The notes below the pieces were generated by a model that worked only from the letters and a program-made list of their open reading frames with translations, had not been told where the DNA came from and did not search any database. Source: Propionibacteriales bacterium (GTDB taxonomy: Bacteria; Actinomycetota; Actinomycetes; Propionibacteriales; Propionibacteriaceae). Taken from it: a DNA stretch of 5,745 nt. Position numbers and translations under genes: made by a program. The stretch spans positions 1-5,745 of the forward strand of contig JAKDKP010000179.1 in NCBI GenBank assembly GCA_030453285.1. The letters run 5' to 3'. Within the stretch, counting starts at the first letter, position 1. Every line of letters starts with the position of its first letter. This document shows, in pieces, positions 1 to 5,745 of the stretch.

Positions 1-2265
1 GTCGGCGAAGGACCGGTAGGACTGGATGCTGAACGGCTCGGCCACCTGCGGGATCGCGGTCCGGTCGCCACGCAGCGGGCTGGGCACAACGGCGGCGTTG
101 GTCAACCAGTTGCTGGTGACCCGATCACTGGGGAAGGTGCCCTCGACCAGCGCGGGCAGGAACACCGCCGTCCACTCCAGCCCCTTGGCCTTGTGCACGG
201 TGAGGAGCTTCACCGAGTCCTGGTCGGTCGGCACCGCCCGCTCCAGCCCGACACCGGAGTCGATCTCGGCCTGCAACCAGGAGAGCAGGCCACCCAGGGA
301 GGCGTCCCCGTCCACGTCGACGTAGTCGCCGACGGCGTCGACGAAGGTGGCGAGCTGATCGCGACGGTCGCTGCGGGCGAATTCGGGGGTGGCGGCCAGC
401 TCCACGTCGAGCCCAAGCATGGTGATCACCCGACGCGTCAGGTCGAGCACCGGCTCGTCGGCATGGTGCCGCAAGGTGGTGAACTCACCGGCCAGTCGGG
501 TGAACCGCTGTCGGGCGTCGACGCCGTACGGGAGGTCACCGGGGCTCTCCAGGGCGTCGAGCAGGCTGACCACCTCGGTCGGGTCGGCCTCGGCGACGGC
601 CACCGCCAGGTCGTCCAGCACGGTCGCCCCCGCCAGGGCCTGACCGGCCGGTCCGGTCCGGGCCAGATCACGGGCCCGTTTGCCGAGCAGGGCCAGATCA
701 CGAGCACCGATCGCCCAGCGAGGTCCGCTCAGCAGCCGGATCAGTTCGGGGTTGGCGGTGACGTCGTCGATCACCCGCAAGGTGGCGATCACGTCGGAGA
801 CCTCGGGCAGGTGCAGCAGACCTCCGAGACCAACGATCTCGGCTGGCACGTCACGGGCAGTCAACTCGGCGTAGATCTCTGCCACGTCGGCGTTGCGGCG
901 GGTGAGCACCGCCAGGTCGGACCAGCGCTGGATGGCCGCCGCCTCTCCCTCGGGAGCGGTCCTCCGTCCGCGTCGAGCTCTGGGAGTGTCCACCGGCGGC
1001 CCGAGATTGACGATCCGGTCGCAGATCCAGGCCACTTCTTCTGGCCAGGTGCTGAATGTTGCCGCGTGCACCTCGGCCGACCCGGCACCCTCGCCGGCCA
1101 CCAGTCGTCGGTCGACCCCGACCTCGTCGGCCCCGCGAAGCGGTTCGGCAAGCACATTGGCCACGTCGAGGACGGTCTGCCCACTACGTCGGTTCACGGT
1201 CAGGGCGAACTCACGTGCCGGAGCATCGTCGAGCTTCGGGAAGTCGCCACCGAATCCGGTGATGTTGCTGGCCGCCGCACCGCGCCAGCCGTAGATGGCC
1301 TGGAAGGGGTCGCCCACCGCCGTCACCGGGTGTCCGCGCCCGGACTCGACGTCGGCGCCGGAGAACAGTCCCTGGAGCATCAACGCCTGGGCCGAGGAGG
1401 TGTCCTGGTATTCGTCCAACAGCACCACTCTGTACGTGGCCCGCAGCTGGGTCGACACCTCGGGGACACGGCGCGCCAACTCGGCGGCGACCGACATCTG
1501 GTCGGCGAACTCGACCACCCCCAGTCGCCGTTTCACGGCGGCGTAGTCCACGGCGAGGCTGGCCAGTTCGAGACGCTCGTCCAGCTTCTCCCGTACGGTG
1601 CGCAGGTCCTTGTAGACCTGCCCCCTGGTCGATCGCGGGGCACGCTCGAGATCCTGACCGAATCGCCAGGCGTGCCGTTCGAGTTCGACGGTGCCGACCA
1701 GATGTTGCTGCATCTCCTGATCAAGCTGCAAGACGCGTTCGGTGACCGTGGCCGGACGCAACCGGGAGATGTTCTCGAAAGGGCCGGCGGCAGAGGCGAC
1801 CACCCGCGAGGCGAGTCGGTGCCGGGTGGCTCCGGTGATCATGGTCGGGTCAGCGTCGACTCCGATCCGCAGCCCGTGATCGGTCACCAGCCGCGCAGCG
1901 AAGGCGTCATAGGTCATGATCAACTGCTCACCCGACTCGTCCACCCCGTCGGTGCTGACCACACCCGCCATGGTCAGCGCATGCCGGACCCGCGCCGACA
2001 ACTCGGCGGCCGCCTTCCGGGTGAAAGTGAGACCGAGCACCTCCTCGGGCCGCACCACACCGGTGCCCACCAGCCACACCACACGGGCGGCCATCACGGT
2101 CGTCTTGCCGGATCCGGCACCGGCGATGATCACGCCAGGCTCCAACGGTGCGGTGATCGCCTCGAGCTGCTGATCCGAGAACGGGATCTCCAGCAGTCGA
2201 CACAGATCCTCGACACTGTTGATCACCCGGTCAGAGGGCTGCTCGATCATCGAGGGAATGCTCAT
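1..2265 (-). CDS. adnB: AdnB-like subunit of AdnAB motor-nuclease, 5' 755 codons (3' end outside window)
   Basis: Seen: starting at ATG 2265, the minus-strand frame stays open for exactly 755 codons to base 1. The product starts MSIPSMIEQP. Q motif is FSDQQLEAI (Q33), Walker A GAGSGKT 49-55, motif Ia LTFTRKAA 79-86, motif II DEYQDTS 284-290, motif III GDPFQAIYGWRG 318-329, motif IV NRRS 358-361 and motif V TVHKAKGLEW 689-698. An Arg-rich, probably flexible stretch lies near 429-436. The sequence stops just before motif VI is expected. Known: in mycobacteria AdnB is the dominant 3'-to-5' motor and ends in a second RecB-type nuclease; full proteins are about 1,100 residues, so about a third is missing here. 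The ATG overlaps the adnA stop as ATGA and has an AGGTGG four bases upstream, which supports this start and coupled translation. An ATG at codon 6 is less likely because it lacks such a site. Alternatives are PcrA/UvrD proper, but the adnA overlap argues for AdnB. The nuclease domain cannot be confirmed from this window. Confidence 0.9.
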   Translation of the reverse strand, partial: MSIPSMIEQPSDRVINSVEDLCRLLEIPFSDQQLEAITAPLEPGVIIAGAGSGKTTVMAARVVWLVGTGVVRPEEVLGLTFTRKAAAELSARVRHALTMAGVVSTDGVDESGEQLIMTYDAFAARLVTDHGLRIGVDADPTMITGATRHRLASRVVASAAGPFENISRLRPATVTERVLQLDQEMQQHLVGTVELERHAWRFGQDLERAPRSTRGQVYKDLRTVREKLDERLELASLAVDYAAVKRRLGVVEFADQMSVAAELARRVPEVSTQLRATYRVVLLDEYQDTSSAQALMLQGLFSGADVESGRGHPVTAVGDPFQAIYGWRGAAASNITGFGGDFPKLDDAPAREFALTVNRRSGQTVLDVANVLAEPLRGADEVGVDRRLVAGEGAGSAEVHAATFSTWPEEVAWICDRIVNLGPPVDTPRARRGRRTAPEGEAAAIQRWSDLAVLTRRNADVAEIYAELTARDVPAEIVGLGGLLHLPEVSDVIATLRVIDDVTANPELIRLLSGPRWAIGARDLALLGKRARDLARTGPAGQALAGATVLDDLAVAVAEADPTEVVSLLDALESPGDLPYGVDARQRFTRLAGEFTTLRHHADEPVLDLTRRVITMLGLDVELAATPEFARSDRRDQLATFVDAVGDYVDVDGDASLGGLLSWLQAEIDSGVGLERAVPTDQDSVKLLTVHKAKGLEWTAVFLPALVEGTFPSDRVTSNWLTNAAVVPSPLRGDRTAIPQVAEPFSIQSYRSFAD

Positions 2266-5200
2266 GCGACCACCTGCCGGCCACGTCCCTGCGCGGGGCA
2301 ACTGGTGATGAACTGGCACCAGCGGCAGGACTCGCCGCGGATCGCGTCGTACCGTTCGGAGCGAATGATCCCCGCTGCCCGGGCGAGGCGTTCGTGCACC
2401 CAGGTCGGCCCGGTGGACAGGTCCGGTTCGGCCCCGTCGGCCGTCTCGCCCTCTGGCCAGGGGACGTCGTCCAGCGAGGGTTGATGCACGCTGACCGCCA
2501 CGCCGGGTGCCCGGGTCGTCTCGTGGCGCAGGAACACCAACTCGGCTCCCGCGATCGGCGTACCGGCCGGCACCCCTTCGACCGCTCCGGAGGCGACGGC
2601 CAACTGGTAGAGACCCAGCTGTTCCATGGTGGCCGCATCCCGGGGCGGCTTGGCCCGTGAGGTCTTGAAGTCCACCACGTGCACTCGCCCGAGTTGATCA
2701 CGCTCCAGACGGTCGATCGTGCCGTTGATCAACACCTCCTCGTCGCCGCACCGCACCGTCGTCGCGAAGGGCGCCTCGATGCCGATCACCTCATGGCCGG
2801 GACGTTGCTGCTGCCAGCCGGCAAACCGTTCCAGGGCAGCCTCGGCGGCGATCCGCTCCACCCCCGACAACCAGGCGGCGTCGAAGTTGATCTGCGCCCA
2901 CACCTCGTCGAGATGGCTGGCCATCGTGTACGGGTCCTGGCCGGTCCGTTGGGCGTGCTCGATCAGCACGTGCACCACCGACCCGAAGTTCGCCGCTGCC
3001 GTACGGCCACGCTCGGCACTGGCGCGACGGGACAGGAACCAGGCTCGGGGGCAGGACAGAATGGCACCGAGCTGACTACCCGACATCCGAACCTGTTCGG
3101 AATCGACCGGCGCCTCGGCCTCGGTCAACATCCGCATCCCCCACCAGGTGGCCGGATCGGCCTGTGGGACCAGCCGATGGCCCTGCTCGTCAACGGCATC
3201 GGCCAAGGTGGCGAGGCGTGCCGCGGCGGCTCGACGCAGTGCCACGGGTTCGTCGGGATCGACGGTGGTGCGGCGCAGTTCACCGACCAACCCGACCAGG
3301 GACAGCGGACGACGTGGGCGGCCGCCGACCTCACGCAGCGGCACCCCCAGCTCGGACAGGAATCGCGACGGCTGGTCACCCTCCCCCTCGGTACCGGCGA
3401 CCGCGGTCACCACGAGTCGCCGGGTGGCGCGACTGCAGGCGACGTGGAAGAGGCGGCGCTCATCGGCAATCCGGGACGCAATCGGCTCGGGCTCGGCGAC
3501 ACCGTACGGGGTCAGCCGATCGGCCTGCAGGAGGGAACTTCTCCCCCGTAGGTCGGGCCAACTCCCCTCCTGCACCGAGGCGACCACCACCAGCGGCCAC
3601 TCGAGTCCCTTGGCACGATGGGCGGTGAGCACGCGGACCGCCCCGCCGCGAAGGCCCGACTCGGCAAGGGTGTCCCCGGGGATCTGTTGGGCCTCCACCT
3701 CGGCCAGGAAGCTCGTCACCCCGCGGTGACCGGCGATCTCCTCGGACCGATTGGCCACCGCGAACAACGCCACCACCGCATCAAGATCACGATCGGCTCG
3801 CCGGGCAGCGTCACCACCGGACAGGGCCGCCTCCTGGAGCTGCTGTGGCCACGCCGTCGCTGACCACAGCCGCCACAAGGCCTCCGAGGCGCTGACCGAC
3901 GTGATGGGACCCCCCGCCGAGTCCGACGCCGTGGAGTTGATCATGGTGTCCACCTCGATCAGCAGACGGCCCAGCGATCTGGCTCGTCGGACTTCGACGG
4001 TATCGGGACAGTCGTCCAGCAGTTCTGGTTCGATCAGTGCTCTGCGCACGAGATCGTCGGACAGCCTCGGCACTCCTGCCCCGTTCAATTCCTCCTGCTC
4101 GGCCGCCCGCAGCGCTCGCCCGAGCCGACGCAGGCCGAGGCTGTCCAGCCCACCCAGCGGAGAGAGCAGCAATCGCGCCGCCTCGTCGGCGTCAAGAGTG
4201 CGGCCGGCCGCGGCGACCCGGAGTGCCATCAGCAGGGGCCGGACGGCCAGCTCGGCGGCCAACGGAATCTCATCACCTGCCACCTCGACCGGAACTCCGG
4301 CTGCGGTGAGGGACCGCACGAGCGGCGGAATGGCCCGGCGCCCGGAACGGACCAGTACGGCCATGTCGGACCAGGCCACCTCGTCGTGCAGGTGCGCCTG
4401 ACGCAGGAGGGCGGCGATGTGCTCCCCCTCGGCTCCCGGACTGGAACACGACCAGGCCTCCACCCGATCCTGAACACCGGCCGGTTCGGGGTTGCGAAAC
4501 GCGGTCACCACCTCGGCCGGCAAGGGGCGGCCCAGCGGGAGGCGTTGGGCGATCCGGCGCGAGGCGTCCCGCAATCGTCGACCGCCCCGGAACGAACGGC
4601 CCAGCGAGACGATCGGCGCCCGCTCCCCGCGGTCGGTGCGGAAGCGGTCGGCGAAGTCGAGCACGCCGCGCCCCTGTCCGCCGCGGAAACCGAAGATCGA
4701 CTGGTCGGGGTCGCCGGCCGCCACCACGTGCCCGCCGGGTCCGACGAGGTCGGCCACCAGCTCGACCTGGGACGGATCGGTTTCGCCGAACTCGTCGAGG
4801 TAGACCCAACCGATCTCCCGACGGAGCAGATCGCGGACCTCGGTGTCGGTGAGCAGGATCCGACACCGGTGTACCAGTTCGGCGTAGTCCAGCACCTGCT
4901 CCAGGTCCAGCACGTCGAGGTACTCGTCGAAGAATTCTCCCAGCGCCACCCAGGCGGGCCGGCCGGCCGATTCACCGGCCGTCACCAGGTCGCCGGGATC
5001 CATCCCCCACTGCCGGGTGCGCGCCAGGACGGCCCGCATCTCGGCGACGAAGGCGCGAGTCTGTTTGGCCTGCTGCAGGTCTGCGGGCCAGTCAGTCGTG
5101 TCGACTCCTTCGAGCGTCTCGCGGAGCCGGAACTCCTGCTCCGGAGCGGTCAACAACCGGACGTCGGAGCCGTACACCTCACGGTCGCCGAACCGACGCA

Positions 5201-5606
5201 GCATGGCCAGGCAGAAGGCATGGAAGGTGAACACCAGCGGGGTGGCGGTAGTCCGACCGAGACGGGCGCTGATCCGACGCCGCAGCTCGATCGCGGCGCG
5301 TCGGGAGAAGGTGAGCACGAGCACCTCGTCGGCACCGGCCCCCTCCTCGATCCGTCGTACGGCGGCCTCGACCAGCGTCGTGGTCTTGCCGGTCCCCGGC
5401 CCGGCCACCACCAGCAGCGGGCCGGCGGCGTGGTCGACCACGCGCTGCTGATCAGCAGTGAGCTTCGGCGCGGCGGTGTCAGCCGGGGCGGGTGGCCGCA
5501 CCACGAACCGGCGCTGCCGAGGCTGTCGGCGTCCGGCGGTGGACCTGCTGGCGTTGCTCACCTGCCCATTCGACCAGACGCCACCGACACCTCGGCGACG
5601 CGCCAC
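2262..5606 (-). CDS. adnA: AdnA-like subunit of AdnAB motor-nuclease (UvrD-like helicase plus RecB-type nuclease)
   Basis: Seen: 1114 codons from a GTG, ending in TGA. The motor has Q motif Q54, Walker A GPGTGKT 69-75, motif Ia TFSRRAA near 99-105, motif II DEFGETD 271-277, motif III GDPDQSIFGFRGG 298-310, motif IV GRSFRGG 336-342, motif V TAHRAKGLEW 661-670 and motif VI with R726. The nuclease has H879, E944, D965 in GTIDR, D979 and K981 in DFKT, and Q996/Y1000 in QLGLY. C852, C1094, C1097 and C1103 make an AddB/Cas4-type Fe-S quartet. Known: AdnA partners AdnB in ATP-driven resection of double-strand DNA ends in mycobacteria; the upstream gene of the pair is adnA. Odd: motif II lacks the usual Gln and Asp. 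Start: family similarity begins near residue 49 and no candidate start has a good ribosome site. The GTG at 5561 (codon 16) or those at codons 35/36 may be the true start. Alternative label: generic UvrD/REP helicase. The family call is secure; the subunit name rests on gene order and motif quality. Confidence 0.92.
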   Translation of the reverse strand: MARRRGVGGVWSNGQVSNASRSTAGRRQPRQRRFVVRPPAPADTAAPKLTADQQRVVDHAAGPLLVVAGPGTGKTTTLVEAAVRRIEEGAGADEVLVLTFSRRAAIELRRRISARLGRTTATPLVFTFHAFCLAMLRRFGDREVYGSDVRLLTAPEQEFRLRETLEGVDTTDWPADLQQAKQTRAFVAEMRAVLARTRQWGMDPGDLVTAGESAGRPAWVALGEFFDEYLDVLDLEQVLDYAELVHRCRILLTDTEVRDLLRREIGWVYLDEFGETDPSQVELVADLVGPGGHVVAAGDPDQSIFGFRGGQGRGVLDFADRFRTDRGERAPIVSLGRSFRGGRRLRDASRRIAQRLPLGRPLPAEVVTAFRNPEPAGVQDRVEAWSCSSPGAEGEHIAALLRQAHLHDEVAWSDMAVLVRSGRRAIPPLVRSLTAAGVPVEVAGDEIPLAAELAVRPLLMALRVAAAGRTLDADEAARLLLSPLGGLDSLGLRRLGRALRAAEQEELNGAGVPRLSDDLVRRALIEPELLDDCPDTVEVRRARSLGRLLIEVDTMINSTASDSAGGPITSVSASEALWRLWSATAWPQQLQEAALSGGDAARRADRDLDAVVALFAVANRSEEIAGHRGVTSFLAEVEAQQIPGDTLAESGLRGGAVRVLTAHRAKGLEWPLVVVASVQEGSWPDLRGRSSLLQADRLTPYGVAEPEPIASRIADERRLFHVACSRATRRLVVTAVAGTEGEGDQPSRFLSELGVPLREVGGRPRRPLSLVGLVGELRRTTVDPDEPVALRRAAAARLATLADAVDEQGHRLVPQADPATWWGMRMLTEAEAPVDSEQVRMSGSQLGAILSCPRAWFLSRRASAERGRTAAANFGSVVHVLIEHAQRTGQDPYTMASHLDEVWAQINFDAAWLSGVERIAAEAALERFAGWQQQRPGHEVIGIEAPFATTVRCGDEEVLINGTIDRLERDQLGRVHVVDFKTSRAKPPRDAATMEQLGLYQLAVASGAVEGVPAGTPIAGAELVFLRHETTRAPGVAVSVHQPSLDDVPWPEGETADGAEPDLSTGPTWVHERLARAAGIIRSERYDAIRGESCRWCQFITSCPAQGRGRQVVA
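2270..2275 (-). promoter_or_regulatory. Ribosome binding site of adnB
   Basis: On the minus strand AGGTGG matches five of six bases of the AGGAGG Shine-Dalgarno core. It sits four bases before the ATG at 2265 and lies inside the last codons of adnA. It favours this ATG over the in-frame ATG at 2250 and fits coupled translation of the two subunits. The spacing is slightly short. Confidence 0.6.
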
Positions 5607-5625
5607 GCCCGCGGTGTCACGGCGG

Positions 5626-5637
5626 TCGGTGCACCGA
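5626..5637. repeat. Perfect 12-base palindrome TCGGTGCACCGA upstream of adnA
   Basis: The two six-base arms are exact reverse complements with no spacer. The palindrome lies about 20 bases upstream of the first possible adnA start and downstream of the candidate promoter, where an operator could act. About one such palindrome is expected by chance in a window this size, so a regulatory role is not shown. Confidence 0.3.
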
Positions 5638-5644
5638 TGCAGAT

Positions 5645-5662
5645 CCCGACTCGGGCCGCCCG
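5645..5662. repeat. Two overlapping 11-base imperfect palindromes in the adnA leader
   Basis: CCCGACTCGGG (5645-5655) and CGGGCCGCCCG (5652-5662) are each symmetric around a single central base and share four bases. On the minus strand they fall in the putative leader of adnA. They could form competing short stems in RNA or be a protein site. No T-run follows, so they do not look like a terminator. Short G/C palindromes are common at this base composition. Confidence 0.2.
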
Positions 5663-5708
5663 GGTTTCGTTTGGCCAGCGGGTGTGGTTTGCTTGTCTCG
5701 CTGTTCGC

Positions 5709-5730
5709 AACATAGGGCCGGTCCCCACAA
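5709..5730 (-). promoter_or_regulatory. Candidate adnAB promoter, resembling the mycobacterial RecA-independent DNA-damage motif
   Basis: Reading the minus strand, TTGTGG (5730-5725) is followed after 10 bases by TATGTT (5714-5709). Known: PafBC-dependent damage promoters of mycobacteria have the form TTGTCRGTG, eight bases, TAnnnT. Here six of the nine first-box bases fit, the TAnnnT box fits, and the spacer is one base short. A start of transcription would fall near 5702, about 95 bases before the first possible start codon. The match is imperfect and this is a hypothesis only. Confidence 0.25.
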
Positions 5731-5745
5731 AGCCGTTCCCGAAGT

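Noticed and set aside
193..2484. 763-codon plus-strand open frame opposite adnB
   Set aside because: Its codons lie exactly opposite those of adnB, a register in which G/C-ending codons rarely produce stops. The product is Gly/His/Gln/Arg-rich without recognisable motifs, it runs on into the end of adnA, and the minus strand encodes a complete series of helicase motifs.
2679..3551. 290-codon plus-strand open frame opposite adnA
   Set aside because: It is antisense to the region spanning the end of the motor and the start of the nuclease of AdnA. Its product is low in complexity and has no recognisable domain.
3751..4401. 216-codon Ser/Arg/Ala-rich plus-strand open frame
   Set aside because: The composition is typical of an out-of-frame reading of high-G+C coding DNA, and it lies wholly within adnA.
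4273..4975. Minus-strand frames of 197 and 156 codons inside adnA
   Set aside because: They are shifted readings of the same strand with Arg/Pro/Ser-rich products. The main frame carries motifs II to IV here without interruption, so they do not mark a frameshift.
5694..5708. Half of a LexA (SOS) box, CGAAC on the minus strand
   Set aside because: The partner half GTTYG expected four bases further on is absent (AGACA is found), so no SOS box is supported.
5458..5715. 85-codon plus-strand open frame over the adnA start and leader
   Set aside because: It is mostly antisense to the adnA N-terminal region, has no convincing ribosome site or domain, and its composition is shadow-like.
5689..5716. 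Possible plus-strand promoter (TTGCTT, 16 bases, CATAGG) for a divergent gene to the right
   Set aside because: The -10 box is a poor match and no gene start is visible before the window ends, so there is nothing to support it.

Overview
The window comes from a high-G+C bacterium, roughly two-thirds G+C by eye with strongly G/C-ending codons. The gene content points to an actinobacterium. Both genes are on the minus strand and form the paired motor-nuclease AdnAB, which is the actinobacterial counterpart of RecBCD and AddAB. The genus cannot be fixed from the sequence.

Layout, in the direction of transcription (right to left): positions 5745-5607 are a short leader with no gene I can support, holding a weak promoter candidate and two palindromic stretches. 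Positions 5606-2262 are adnA, complete at 1114 codons from the first possible start. It encodes a UvrD-like SF1 helicase fused to a C-terminal RecB-type nuclease with an iron-sulfur cysteine quartet. Positions 2265-1 are the first 755 codons of adnB, a second UvrD-like helicase. Its frame stays open to the window edge, so the end of the motor (motif VI) and the expected nuclease domain lie outside. The two genes overlap by 4 bases (ATGA) and are almost certainly co-transcribed and translationally coupled.

In mycobacteria AdnA and AdnB form a heterodimer that loads on double-strand DNA ends, translocates 3' to 5' and resects the ends with two nuclease modules. The sequence fits that division of labour. 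AdnB keeps canonical motor motifs. AdnA has an altered motif II (Gln and Asp of DE[FY]QD replaced by Gly and Glu) and an altered motif IV, while its nuclease residues are intact.

The plus strand carries several long open frames, including one of 763 codons. These look like antisense shadows of the two genes, and I report no plus-strand gene. I found no mobile element, CRISPR array, RNA gene or new defence system. This is a core DNA-repair locus, and the points worth a second look concern AdnA motif changes, its start codon and its upstream region.
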